Shown here piece by piece: positions 46,590 through 58,379 of a stretch of 64,000 nt of DNA. The translations under genes were made by a program, and so were the position numbers. The notes beneath the pieces are model-generated. The model did no database searches. It was given only the letters and a program-made list of their open reading frames with translations, and was not told the DNA's origin. The first letter of the stretch is position 1; every line of letters starts with the position of its first letter. The stretch is from Papilionanthe hookeriana x Papilionanthe teres (Eukaryota; Streptophyta; Magnoliopsida; Asparagales; Orchidaceae), in contig CM040426.1 of assembly GCA_022702705.1 (NCBI GenBank), positions 71,011,306 to 71,075,305 of the forward strand. The letters run 5' to 3'.

Positions 46590-46763
46590 GATAAAATATT
46601 ACATCCGGACGCCGCACGTAGAGCTACGTGGGGCGTCCGATCTCAACCACACATCCTGCGAAGGATGTATGAGAGCCGGTCCCACTTCAATTTTTTTTTT
46701 AGAAAAAAAAAAATAATTTCAGCTGCCGCGACGTGCAGCTGAGTCCAGATGTAATATTTCATC
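46590..46763. mobile_element. 174-bp MULE-type MITE with internal hairpins
   Basis: Terminal inverted repeats of 21 bp: GATAAAATATTACATCCGGA on the left and GATGAAATATTACATCTGGA (reversed) on the right, two differences. Flanks CCATCAAAG (46581-46589) and CCATAAAAG (46764-46772) match at 8 of 9 bases, as expected of a 9-bp Mutator-type duplication. Inside are palindromes: GGACGCC with GGCGTCC around CACGTAGAGCTACGTG, ACATCCT with AGGATGT, and CAGCTG pairs. Confidence 0.75.
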
Positions 46764-46850
46764 CCATAAAAGACCGAGCTTTTGGATGGTTCTCACGTAA
46801 GGGCATCAATATTTCCACAAACTCCGCGGGCATTTCTTATTCACCATAGC

Positions 46851-47573
46851 TAGGGCTGTCAAAAAAGCTCGTTGTTCGCGAACAGTTCGTGTTCGGTTCG
46901 CCAAGAAGTTCGTGTTTGATTCGTTCAATAAGCAAATAGAAGAACACGAACAATTTTTTTTGTTTGGTTTGTTAAACGAACCAAACACGAACAGTGATGT
47001 GTTCGTTCGTGTTCGGTTCGTTATTGTTCGAAATATAAAATATATTAAAATAATTATATATAAAAAATTTATGATATTTTAAAAATAATTATATATTATA
47101 AAAATTTATCATATTTTAAATAATTAAACTTCTATAAATTATAATATATGATAAATTATTAATAACAATAATAATATTATAATATTAATTATTTTAATAT
47201 AAATATTATAATATTATAATTAATATACTATACTATTATTAAAATAAAACCCTAAATGCTTTATTCAGTTTGCTTCATTTTGAGGAAGTATGGATTACCG
47301 GATGTGTACGAAATACCAGATCAATTTGCTTCATTTTGAGGAAGTATGCTATCAAAGCTATGGCTATCAAAAATGCTCGTTGTTCGCGAACAGTTCGTGT
47401 TCGGTTCGCCAGGAAGTTCGTGTTCGATTCGTTCGATAAGCAAACGAGATGAACACGAACAATTGTTTTTCGTTTGGTTTGTTAAACGAACCAAACATGA
47501 ACAGTGATGTGTTCGAACATTTCGAACACTAACACTAACTATATTCGTTCGTGTTCGGTTCGTTCACACCCTA
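46851..47573. mobile_element. hAT-type non-autonomous element upstream of the PPR gene
   Basis: Starts TAGGGCTGTCAAA and ends, reversed, TAGGGTGTGAAC, typical of hAT ends. Flanking octamers ACCATAGC (46843-46850) and ATCATAGC (47574-47581) match at 7 of 8, fitting an 8-bp duplication. Two direct copies of a GTTCGTGTTCGGTTCG-rich block (46868-47033 and 47372-47570) surround an AT-rich centre. No transposase. The right end is 156 bp upstream of the PPR ATG. Confidence 0.7.
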
Positions 47574-47729
47574 ATCATAGCCAACCAAATCGATCACGCT
47601 TTCCACGATATTTGGAGAAAAATAATAAATCCCTCAAAAGCCAAATACCTCAAATTTCTGAAAGGAAAGCTTCCCGCGTTTTACGGTTGCAATTTGCCTA
47701 AAAAACCATCAAACAAGTTCACATCTTTG

Positions 47730-50105
47730 ATGAATGGCTACATGCCTGCTCCAATTCCCCACGCCAGTGGAGACCGAAGGGCCTCCTATCTCCTACTCAT
47801 CGCCGCCGCCTCCTCCCTCTCTCATCTCCGCCAAATCATATCCCACTCCATCGTCTCCGGCCACCACCCCGACCTCCCCACTACCACTAAGCTCATCGAC
47901 CGCCACACCGACCTATCCTCACCCCCTTCCTCCACGCTTCCACTCGCACTGTTCCGCTCTCATCCCCACCCTGATCTCTTCCTCCTCAACGTTCTTCTAC
48001 GCTCCCTTCCCGCGGCCTCTGCTCTCTCTCTCTTCTCCTCTCTCCCTCAACGCCACCCCAATCTCCGCCCAGACAGCTTCACCTTCTCCTTCTCACTTTC
48101 CGCCGCAGCATCGTTGCCTTCTCCTTCCACTGGCCACGCTCTTCACGGTCGCATCATCGTGGGCGGCCTTGACACCGACCTATTTATCGGCTCCGCACTG
48201 ACTGAATTCTACTTCAAGTTTTTGCAAATATCTAATGCCGAGAAGGTGTTCGATCAAATTCCCCATCCGGATACCGTTTCATGGAACTCCCGTATTTCGG
48301 GGCTTGTCCGCTGCTGCTCTTTCCTCAGAGCGGTAAAGGCCTTTGGTCGGATGGTAGAGCTTGGAAATTGCATCGACTCCACAACTCTGGCTGTTGTTCT
48401 TCCCGCCACAGCGGAACTCCAAGATCTGATTTTGGGAAAAGCCACGCATTGCTTAGGGTTGAAAACAGGCATGGCAGATCAACCCCATGTCATCACTGGA
48501 CTCTTGTCCTTGTACTCCAAATGTGTTGATATCCCTGCCGCAGAAGTTATCTTTGTGGAGATAGAAAAACCTGATATCATTCACTGCAATGCGTTGATTT
48601 CTGGTTACTCTTCCACCGGCTGTATTAGATCCTCAGTTGATTTATTCAGGGAATTGGAGTTTTTGGGTTGGCGGCCCAATTCCAGCACGCTTGTGGCTCT
48701 AATTCCTGCAACCAATCCGTTTGGTTATGAGTCTCTCTGCAGAGAAATTCATGGTTTTGTGATCAAAACCAGGCTCGTTCTGGATATGTTGGTTTCCACT
48801 GCTTTAACCACTGTTTATAGCAGACTAAATGATATGGAATCAGCAAGGAAGATTTTTGATGAAATGCCTGAGAAGAGCTTGGCATCATGGAATGCCATGA
48901 TCTCTGGCTATGCACAGAATGGCTTGACAGAGTTGGCAATTTCCCTTTTCCAAGAGATGCAAAAACTAAATCTTAAGCCTAATCCAGTCACAGCAGCCAG
49001 TATCCTCTCCGCTTGTGCTCAGCTTGGAGCTCTTACATTAGGGAAATGGATCCACCAACTAATAATTGAGGGGGATCTTGAGTTAAATGTCTATGTGTGC
49101 ACTGCACTGATCGACATGTATGCAAAGTGTGGGAATGTTACTGAAGCTCGGAAGATATTTAATGGCATGCCTGACAAGAACGTGGTTTCCTGGAATGCAA
49201 TGATATCTGGCTATGGACTCCATGGTTATGGTCATGAAGCTTTAAGGCTCTTCAGAGAGATGCTGTCTGCTCAAATTTCTCCCTCTGCTACCACATTTCT
49301 TTCAGTCCTTCATGCTTGTAGCCATGGTGGCTTGGTAGAAGAGGGCCGTGATATCTTCCTATCTATGTCCAGTTATTATGGAGTAAGTCCACGGGCTGAG
49401 CACTATGCATGTATGGTTGATCTCCTGGGTCGTGCTGGGCGGCTTATCGAGGCCCTGGATTTTATAAAAGCAGCCCCTGAGGATGCTGGTCCTGGTGTCT
49501 GGAGTGCTTTCCTTGGGGCTTGCAGGATTCATAAGGAGATCAGCCTTGCAAAGTTGGCATCAGAAAAGCTTTTTGAGGTTGAACCAGAGAATTCTGGTTA
49601 CTATGTTCTCCTCTCCAACATTTACTCGGCCAGCCGGAACTTCCCTGAAGCAGCAGCGGTGAGGGAGACAGCAAAGAGAAGAAACCTTGCCAAGCTACCT
49701 GGATGCACTATAATTGAGGTGAAGGATGTTGTCCACAGCTTTACTGCTGGTGATAGATCTCACCCTCAAACTTCAGCCATCTACTCCATGTTGGAGAGTT
49801 TGCTGGGGAAGATGGTGGAGGCTGGGTACCAAGCAGAGACAGAAGCAGTTTTGTATGATGTGGAGGAAGAAGAAAAGGAAGAAATGATAAAGATTCACAG
49901 TGAGAAGCTCGCTATTGCTTTTGGACTTATTAATGCTGATCCGGGAAGTGAGATTATGATCATTAAGAATCTCAGAGTATGTTTGGATTGCCACAACTGG
50001 ACGAAGTTCATATCCATGATTACTAAGAGGGTGATTGTTGTTAGGGATGCTAGTAGGTTTCACCATTTTAGAGATGGCGTCTGCTCTTGTCGGGACTATT
50101 GGTGA
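47730..50105 (+). CDS. PPR-DYW RNA-editing factor, At4g30700 (DYW9/MEF29)-like
   Basis: A 791-aa intronless PLS-class pentatricopeptide repeat protein. Such proteins bind organelle RNA and deaminate specific cytidines; the Arabidopsis relative is assigned to mitochondrial editing, as I recall. The start is the first in-frame ATG at 47730; the frame extends 12 codons upstream only from a TTG. About ten PPR units fill residues 80-600, with hallmarks KVFDQIPHPDTVSWNSRISG, SLASWNAMISGYAQNGL and NVVSWNAMISGYGLHG. E/E+ motifs follow (GCTIIEVKDVVHSFTAGD), then a complete DYW deaminase: His723 and Glu725 in HSEKLAIAFGL, Cys751 and Cys754 in CLDCH, and the terminal Asp-Tyr-Trp. No lesion is seen. A Ser/Pro-rich amino end (residues 1-75) could be an organelle transit region. 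A hAT-type insertion lies directly upstream. Confidence 0.93.
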   Translation: MNGYMPAPIPHASGDRRASYLLLIAAASSLSHLRQIISHSIVSGHHPDLPTTTKLIDRHTDLSSPPSSTLPLALFRSHPHPDLFLLNVLLRSLPAASALSLFSSLPQRHPNLRPDSFTFSFSLSAAASLPSPSTGHALHGRIIVGGLDTDLFIGSALTEFYFKFLQISNAEKVFDQIPHPDTVSWNSRISGLVRCCSFLRAVKAFGRMVELGNCIDSTTLAVVLPATAELQDLILGKATHCLGLKTGMADQPHVITGLLSLYSKCVDIPAAEVIFVEIEKPDIIHCNALISGYSSTGCIRSSVDLFRELEFLGWRPNSSTLVALIPATNPFGYESLCREIHGFVIKTRLVLDMLVSTALTTVYSRLNDMESARKIFDEMPEKSLASWNAMISGYAQNGLTELAISLFQEMQKLNLKPNPVTAASILSACAQLGALTLGKWIHQLIIEGDLELNVYVCTALIDMYAKCGNVTEARKIFNGMPDKNVVSWNAMISGYGLHGYGHEALRLFREMLSAQISPSATTFLSVLHACSHGGLVEEGRDIFLSMSSYYGVSPRAEHYACMVDLLGRAGRLIEALDFIKAAPEDAGPGVWSAFLGACRIHKEISLAKLASEKLFEVEPENSGYYVLLSNIYSASRNFPEAAAVRETAKRRNLAKLPGCTIIEVKDVVHSFTAGDRSHPQTSAIYSMLESLLGKMVEAGYQAETEAVLYDVEEEEKEEMIKIHSEKLAIAFGLINADPGSEIMIIKNLRVCLDCHNWTKFISMITKRVIVVRDASRFHHFRDGVCSCRDYW

Positions 50106-51016
50106 ATGGTAATTTTCTCTTTATTTTTGTTGAATTTATACTTAAATGTCTCAAAATGTACGAGTAATTCTTCTGTTGGATTTGCTAAAATAGGTATCTT
50201 TATAAATGTCATTTATTTCAGATATAGATTTTAGCTCATGTAGATTGTAGATGTTAAATATATTCAAGTAAGAATTTTGTTATCATTCATTTTGACTGTG
50301 CAATAAAACTCTTAACTTTAGATGGTGTTTTATGGAATAAGATCTACTATCTCATTACATCCTACTACTGAATGATAGTTTTAACAAACTTCATTACTTT
50401 TCAAAACATGATTTCTAACCTTCAACCAAAGGAGACTCAACAAAATGAACCATTAAAAAGTACAATTCATCTATTTTTTTATAATTTTATTAATAAATCC
50501 ACCATAAGTAGATTTCTCACTGAAGTATGCACAACTGAATATTGACCAACAAAACTGAGGTTATTTTATTAGCTAGAACTCAGTTCACTCTAAAAATAAA
50601 AATGAAAGTATAAATTCATTCTCTTTTTAGTTCAAGCTCAAATTAAAACCATGGAGGTGATTTGAATTTTATCATCATGATATTGTAACATAATATAAGG
50701 TCAATAGACGCCCAGTTAAAACATCACAGATACTAAAGGCATGTGACTTCTTTTTTCCTCTAAACACATTTCAATTTTTATTTTCTTTTTATATACAGGA
50801 AGTTACACAATTTACGAACATTTCCTTTCAACCATGTGCTAAGGATTAACATAAAAATGTTTATATATTATAAAAAAAAAAAAAAAAAAAAAACTTAGTA
50901 AAGTATGTCCCATGACTACAAATTCATGGGTTCCGTGACTGCAAGTTGTTGTCTTGAAGCAAATCATATTTGAAGATTTGCTTCCATTTAGAGATTTTAT
51001 GCTACTTACAGAGAAC
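50106..51016. other. Spacer between convergent PPR and QWRF genes
   Basis: AT-rich 3' flanks of two genes that converge here. A run of about 26 A at 50870-50894 may be a retroposon tail or simple slippage. No gene seen. Confidence 0.5.
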
Positions 51017-54000
51017 TCAACCCAGCTGCATTAAGTGCCCTCTTAGGCTGGAATCCTGCACCTGAAATATGGACAATTATCAATTGATTTTTTTTCCAGT
51101 TCTCTAGGATAATTCAGATGCATGTATCTATAAATATTGAGATTAGCTGAATAAGATTAAACTATATTCTGAATAATTGGCAATTAAGACGACAAAATTG
51201 AGTAGGATGTTTGCTGAACTAGTTACCAGATCATGAGGACAAAATTTAAATGAAGGGGCCATTTACATACATAACACATATTTCTTATGTATTTTCCTAC
51301 GTCATGCATATACTTTTATATTTACACATAACACTCAAATCTTTAATATAACATAATAAATAACACTATTACAAATTTTAAATGTGAAATACACAGTTTC
51401 ATACATAGATTTTAAGCACCAAAGTGCTATGTTTGCAAATATGAAAGTTTAGATGTGAAATATGTAAATACAGAAGACTTGTGTGCCAGGTATGTAAATT
51501 TCCCCAAAAAAAATCTGCTTTCATGTAGAAGAACAGTTTAAATCATACCTGCAGCTCTTCTGCCAAAGCTAGAAGTTCCGCGCAGTTGTCAAGCAACAAC
51601 CTTTCTTTTGTCGCAGTAGCTAAAATATCAGAAATAAGACAATGAACTTGGTCTACCTGTAAATTATGAAATATAGAAATTACTTGCAAACGCAGTTAAA
51701 GCCATGTAATTTTGAGATCTTGCGCTATGACAGACATATAGCCATATAATCAACAACCCATTCATGCATATCCTCATATTCTCATTATTTATCAAGATCT
51801 CCTTACAAACAGCAACATCAAGGCAGTAGGAGTTATATGGCTTTTATGCTCTGAATATTTTATTAAATTTCATAATATTTGCACTGATGTAGAATTCTAG
51901 AATATACGCTGAATTTTTCAGGCATTCTGTAAACACTTTCATTGCCAAGAGAGAAAAACGTTTCATATTCTTCGCTCTTCTCTAGTGTATTATTTCTATA
52001 AAAATGCTGGCTTTAGTCAGATCAGAGACAGGCTTAAAGGATACATGGGCATAATTCGGGAATTTCATTTTTAGAGTCAGAATTATCCATGAAATATTTT
52101 CACTTAGGTTAGGGATTTGAAAGTAAATTATTCCAATACAAGTAAAACGTGGTTTTGGGTTCTTGAAGTTAGCTTCCAATAATCAAAAGTTTAGAAGAAC
52201 ACATTAAAGTTTACATATTTATCTTTGAGGTGAGGAGAAGGCCACTACTAGTTAGATGGCCGCTACCAAATAAAAAGGATGTTGTAGTTATTATTTGACA
52301 TTTTTATACATGCAAAACTCTCTTTGTATATCTATATTTTGTCATCATCTTCCATTCATCACAGTCACAAAATCTTATCAGAGGAAAAATAAGTCCAAAT
52401 AGCTTGTTAGAATACATCATTAATGATCATTGTGTAATAAGGGCATCAAACAACTTGAAGCAAAAAAGGGCAATCAAAACTGAGAACAATGATCTACAAA
52501 TTAGCGTGAAATAAAAAGAGAAAATGCAATACATAAAACCCTAAGATTTATGTGATTAGGCTTCAATCAAGTTTATGAGCATGGGAGAACAGAAAGGATT
52601 AGATCCATTATCACAAAATCCATAAGGTCGTGTACAAAATAAATTAATTTTTTTTCCCCATATTGAATCCAAGCATACCTGCACAAAAAGAGATAAGAAG
52701 CACAATAGCAGTAAGAAGTTTGCCTCTCAGAAAGATATCAACTATTACAGTGAAGTTGTCGAGAACCCTTATTGATGCCATGATCAATATTGTAATTCTA
52801 TGATTAACATATTTCAAGAGAGATCAAAACTAAGAGATATGTGCTCATAGAAAGTCTAGCAAATTGGAGTCTTACTTCTTCAATACCACATGAAATGATA
52901 GGCCTGAGAGAGAAATCATCAAACTCTCAAAGGATTGTTTAAGAAATCCTTGAATAACCTTCCTTTTTTATGATCGCACAAGCACATCTGAGGAAGTAAG
53001 GCATGGCACCTAAGATATTTTCTTGCGCAATATAGATCTATGTGTTGGCGTCAATCTAGTCTGACTTGTTCAAGCATTCATAAATTGTAATATTGCGGGA
53101 GTAAACTCTTTAATAAAATATTGAGTCATGCTTTTTAATAATTCTCATATTGACTCATTATTGTGGAAATTATATGGATCTCCTCTGTGACTTCTCTACA
53201 TGATAAATGCTCTAAACTTTGAATCCTTGAAACACTTAGCACCGCAAAATCTTTGAGCAACTTCAAAAGATCTCTAAAACACAAAACCATGGATCTATCT
53301 ATATTAAAATATGCATCTTAAAATTTTCTTACATCCAAAATAATACTTTAAATACTATAATAATATGATCAGAAATCAAGGGATGGATAGATTGTGCAAA
53401 GTTGAATGTGCCATAACCCTCACAAAAAAAAAAAAGAAGAGAAAAAGCAATACAGAAAACACTAAGATTAACATGATTTAGCTCGAACCAATAACACATG
53501 GTAGAGGAGAGAAGATCCCATCCACTATAAATATAACCTTGGTGTATAAATGAAAGATCATTCACCTCCCTTCCCAAAACGCAAGTGCCCTCATACACAA
53601 AGAAAGAGCAAGGTTCAATAGAAACTCTAACACACAAGACAACTCACCGAAGTACTGGTCCATTCGATTCAATCATCCATAAAGATCAAATATTCTAGGA
53701 TTAATCTTTTTCCTAAAAACTAAATCACATTTTCAACAATAATAAAAGGAAAGATCAACTAAAATGAGTAGAAGCCCTCCTTATAAGAGAAATAGGAGGA
53801 CAGAAATTTCTAAGGAATATGGAGGAAGTTCATAAGTCTTAAAAACATTAAAAAGTATAACATCAAGGTTTTGTTTGGTTTGAAGGACTTACAATAGAAG
53901 AAAGGAAAAGGAAAAGTCGATGAAAATAATAAGATTCTCACATTTTGGTTTATCCCAAATTTGTGAAAAAATTTTTTGCAAGGTAAAGGCTGACCTTAGA

Positions 54001-56576
54001 TGACAGATAGCAAAGTGAAGGACCCATTGCCTGCATTGCATCCACTGCTGAATTGATAGCATTTTTCATGGCTTTTATATCCACCTGAAAAGAATGAAAA
54101 GTTATTTTAAGGAAACATATTCTTATAGATATTTTACAGAAATCAGAAAATATTGATAGAAATCATACCCTGGCTCCTCCTGTTACAGGAATCCACAGTG
54201 TGCTTGCTCTTAGAGCTCTAACTGTTTCAGATAATGAAATACAATGTTCATTTTCAACAGTGCCCCAGTCTTCAAGATTTGTTATCTAGAACAAGATGAT
54301 ACTGTAATTAGAGCATTGTAGCATTGCTGGAAGTAGAAGACAGTCATTTTGTTAATTTAGTGATGTTAGATACTAATTATCAGACATGCTTATAGATTTT
54401 AATCAGTCATATGATTTTGTACTGGATAACATCTTCATATTGACTGCATTTAACTTGATTGAACTGATAAAATTGATAAAGAGAATATTTTCAATGACCA
54501 AAAAATAATATGAACGTTCATGATAATTAGATTATTTGATGGTGTATTATTAGAAATGAAAATCAACATAAGTCATGAATTTTCATGTAGATTTTGGAGG
54601 CTGTCAAAATAAACAGCTTAGTGTATGTCAGAAATCATGGCTAAAAGATGAAAAATTAATTAACAAACTTCTGAAATAATACATAGCAGTGTTGAATATT
54701 AAGTGAGCGTAAATAAAGCTTCTCCAAAAAATCAACCCAGAGTTGAATATTAAATCTAAAAAGTCAGGTTTGCCAAGAAAATGCCAATGAATAATGTCCA
54801 TTGCTTAGCAATCACTTAAACCATAAAAAAGGGATTATTCTTCTGTTGTTTCAGTCAAAATTTTTATTTATGTCAATAATTTTACCGTTCCAGTGCAAAT
54901 TTTTGCTTGCATTACAAAAATTATAAGTTACACTGGAAACTTTAGTACCACTAGAAATTTTCTTTAGAAATGCTTATGCAACTAAGATTGTCCTTTGCAG
55001 TATCATTTATAAGAAGAGTAAAGTATCAAAATGGTCTCCTGACTGTTTACATGGGGTTAGTCCCAGAGTTTCTAAAATGTCAGATTACACATTATAGACT
55101 TGTTAATTTGGGGCTGAAGCCCATATTAAATGAGTTTGGAGACTATTATAATTTTTATAGACTTTGGGATTAAAATTGACACCCCTGCAAAGATTTAGGG
55201 GATCATTTTGACTCTTCACACTATAACAAAACAACCTTCAAATGATCAGTTTCACAAGAAAATAACACAAAAAGCATATATTCCCCCTATATCCAATGCG
55301 CACACATAAAGTTAGAAGTCAATCATTTCATGGCAAATACAGCGAGACCTTACGTGCTTTTTCAGAAGCATGTTCAGCTTCATATCCTGCTTCATGTGCT
55401 GCATATAAATTCTTTTCTGAAGAAAAGGATCACATAACTCTGAATAAACACCCTCCATGTTGTAAAGCATAGTCTGTTTGACGAAATGAAAGTAAAGACA
55501 TCATGCTGAATTTAGGGATGTGAAGGATATGATTGTTATGGTTTTACCTCTGCTCTTTTTTGTTGTACAGATAAAACATTTTCTGCTCGAGCATTAATGA
55601 AGCGCCATTGTAAGTATCTGTTATAAAAGATACGCAGTTGATGAGCATCATCTATGTGTTTAGTCGTTTGTTTTCCTTTTCTCACTTGAACAGTATAGTG
55701 AAGAACAGATGGTGTAGAACATACTCCACTTTTTGTACTTTTAGATGCAGAGAAAGAACTACTAATCTCTCTCAATGCATGGCATGAATCTGCTAAAGTG
55801 TTATTCAGCAATAAACCGTGATGAGATCCTGATTTAGGTGGAGATTTTTTCCTGCTTGGTTTAGTCGCCGATGAAGTCTTTTCAGATGAGTATAAATGGG
55901 AAGTTCTTTCAACTACGTTTCTCATTTCTTTGTATCTTTTATCAGAAAGATGAGAATCCTGAATTCTTCCTTGTATAACCACTCTTGATGGTGTAATTAA
56001 AACCCTGGATTTTGAACTATTAGCAGAAATCTCCCTGCTTCTCAAACCAAGCCGCCCGGCTTGATCCACTGTTCTTTCATGCATGTCCTCCACAGGCCCA
56101 GCATTCTCAGAAAGGTCAGGAGAAAGCCATTTTCTCTCAAAAACTGCATTTTTTGAAGAATTCAGACGAAGGCATAAAGAAAGACTCTTCATTGAAGGCC
56201 ATACTCCATCATTGTTTTTTCCAGAAGGTCTCGAGGATTTGGGAGTGGGCGTCAGAGGCCTGGAACAAAAAGATGAAAGATTTGAAGGTCTTCTTCTGTC
56301 AGCAGACTGAGATCTCCTTAGCAGCTTCAGTTCTTGTCCATTTGATTTGGAGGTAACTGTTGGAGAATGGGATCGTCTTGGAACAACAAACTGAATGAAA
56401 GGAGAAGCTGTTGATGAATTATATCCAGAACAAATTTCTCTGGTTCGAGAAAAAGGTACACCATTTCTCTTCTCAAATAGTCCTAACTGATTAGTTCTTG
56501 TAGCGGAATCTTCTTCTAACTGATCAGGTTTCTGTGTAATCACAGCCATGGAAGGCCTCACTCTACACCTATCCAT
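51017..56576 (-). CDS. QWRF motif-containing microtubule-associated protein (DUF566), six exons
   Basis: The family (QWRF/AUG8/EDE1) binds microtubules, in part as augmin subunits. Exons: 56576-55548 (343 codons), 55473-55354 (40), 54285-54169 (39), 54084-53995 (30), 51656-51549 (36), 51061-51017 (14 plus TGA). All introns are phase 0 with GT-AG ends, giving 502 aa. Residues 1-290 are Ser/Arg/Lys-rich and basic (RRSHSPT, RRSQSADRRRPS), as is usual for the microtubule-binding part. The signature LQWRFINARAENVL lies near residues 324-337. Exon 2 reads TMLYNMEGVYSELCDPFLQK, exon 3 ITNLEDWGTVENEHCISLSE, exon 4 VDIKAMKNAINSAVDAMQAM, exon 5 VDQVHCLISDILATATKERL, and exon 6 VQDSSLRGHLMQLG. Start: ATG at 56576, the first in frame. 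Intron 4 is 2.3 kb and intron 5 holds a MITE. The first exon dominates, as in relatives. Confidence 0.9.
51255..51505. mobile_element. MITE of the TTTACAT family in QWRF intron 5
   Basis: Left GGGGCCATTTACATACATAAC and right GTATGTAAATTTCCCC are inverted repeats 251 bp apart. A central palindromic stretch (AAGCACCAAAGTGCT) and TAT/ACA-rich arms fold back. It matches 30092-30327 and 57325-57520. Confidence 0.65.
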
Positions 56577-57324
56577 TCACTAGAACTTCCAATTGACTGT
56601 CTCTACATAAGATTTCATACTAAGAACAATACAGATAGGCCCTCCAATCCACCAAAAATAGGCCGAAAAGTGACAAATGCACTTACATATTATAGAGTAG
56701 AGTATATAAACGAATCTAACTATTTATTTATTTATTTTGTCTGAATTTCTTCAAAAACACATAAACAAAGGAGGCGAACCTCACAAAAACTGGAAAATGT
56801 CACAAAAAAATGAAAATATGACACTCAATAGGACACAATAGAGAAATAGGATTCATGTAGCCCACCCCACTTAGTGGGATAAAGGCTTGTTGTTGTTGCT
56901 GTTGTTGAATAGCACAATGCAAGTCTCCCCGGTAGCTCATAGAGGAAAACCAAATCAAGAGAGAGTGGAAGAGAGATAATGAGAAGAGGTGAATCCTTCA
57001 GAAGGCTATGAGTGCAGAAAGAGAGAGAGAGAGACAGAGCTAAAAGTAAGTTTTTTATGTAACTTTACTGATAAAAATGATAAATTTAGCCTGTCCGTCT
57101 CATGTCCTTCTCACGAGAATGCCATGGTGGGGTGGGTTCCTTCCTGCTAACACTCGTGCTTTGTCCAGAAGACGAATTCAATGGACTGGACATGGAACAA
57201 GATGTCGTCTTTTCTGGATAAATTATTAATTATCGTTTTTTCTTTTATATTTATTTAGTCAAATTTTAATTTAAGATAAGTCAGGATTTAGAGTCAAGAG
57301 ATTTGATTAACGTAAAAAAAATAT
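56577..57324. other. QWRF upstream region
   Basis: Probable 5' UTR and promoter of the minus-strand QWRF gene. It contains the TTG-tailed retroposon end and a GA run (57017-57033), either of which could lie within the promoter. No further gene. Confidence 0.4.
56843..56912 (+). repeat. 3' end of a TTG-tailed retroposon (RTE/SINE type)
   Basis: CCCACCCCACTTAGTGGGAT, AAAGGCTTG and (TTG)n-like tail at 56875-56909 match the well-known 3' ends of plant RTE LINEs and their SINE partners. The body upstream is not identifiable; bases 56690-56840 may be part of it. Confidence 0.5.
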
Positions 57325-57520
57325 GGGGCATTACATTCATACCACTCAATTCTTATATATTTACACATCTAACCTATAGACTTTGCTTTTTTTACATTTC
57401 ATCACCCAAATGTTTCATATTCTATCAAAAAATTCATTTTTTTATCTTTTAAAAAGTGAAATACAACTGGTGGCATATATGAAAAAATTAAAGTTAAGTT
57501 GTTAGATATGTAATTCTTCC
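57325..57520. mobile_element. MITE of the TTTACAT family
   Basis: Left GGGGCATTACATTCATACC and right, reversed, GGAAGAATTACATATCTAAC, about 196 bp apart. Shares TATATTTACACATCTAACC with 3150-3172. Confidence 0.55.
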
Positions 57521-57659
57521 AAAAAATAATATATATGAAGTTTTTTTAGTTAAAGGAGACTTAAGCTCCCTATGTGTTTCATCAAAAGTAAAAATTACAA
57601 AACAGGGAAAGAGGTCCTATCTAACACACCCATACAACTCACGCAAAAAATAGAATCTA

Positions 57660-58375
57660 AGGTCCTCTTTCCGAAAAAAAAAGACAATACAACTCACACG
57701 ACACACACAGACAACCCAAACAAACAAAACAACTAGGCAAGATCCAAGAGGCAAGCTCCAAAAGAAGCATCCGAATCATAGAAGCAATCCGAACACGAGA
57801 AAGAGATAAACCAAACTTCACGGCCCGATCGCGCACCTCGTTACCTTCCAGCTCGACATGCGACCACTCGACATGCAAATTCCGAAAAAACAAAAGCTTC
57901 TTCGAAGAAGAGACAAACTCCAATGATGACCCTCCTACAAACAAATGCACTTCCAAAGCACAAGACAATCAGTTTCTATTTCAACATGATGCCAACCAAA
58001 CCTCTTAGCCAACTGCAGACCGAAAAATACAGCATCCTTTTCTGCAATAATAGGGGAATCAAAAACAGCCCTAGCCGCAAACCATTATAAGATACAACCC
58101 AAAGTGTCTCGACAAACACCACTCATGCTGGAAGCAGTATCAGTCCAACACCCATCTGTATTTATTTTAATAATAAGAACAATAGGCTTAGCCCATTTAA
58201 CGGTATTACACTGATGAGAAGAAATGTTAAAAGGAATATTCAAAGCTTCTAGCACATTCAGTAATGAAACAGATTGATCATTTTTAGGTAGAACCAAACT
58301 TAAACACTTGTACAAGTAACCCATAATCAACTTAACAGTAGACACAGCACTAGGAACCGTAGCATTGAATTTCAA
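57660..58375 (-). pseudogene. RNase H fragment of a retroelement (RVT_3 type)
   Basis: On the minus strand the reading IIKINTDGCWTDTASSMSGV then CRDTLGCIL (58180-58085) continues, past a stop, into FDSPIIAEKDAVFFGLQLAK (about 58055-57996), VEIETDC (about 57980) and the following frame. This is the RNase H fold with its first Asp (TDG), Glu (AEKDA) and Asp (ETDC) residues. Such domains end plant LINE ORF2 proteins or occur as free copies. Stops and frame changes mark it as dead. It is opposite in orientation to the LINE at the right edge, so it is not that element's own 3' end. Confidence 0.65.
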
Positions 58376-58379
58376 GTCA

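Noticed and set aside
47694..47729. Upstream extension of the PPR protein by 12 codons
   Set aside because: It would start at TTG. The first ATG at 47730 is adequate and no upstream in-frame ATG exists.
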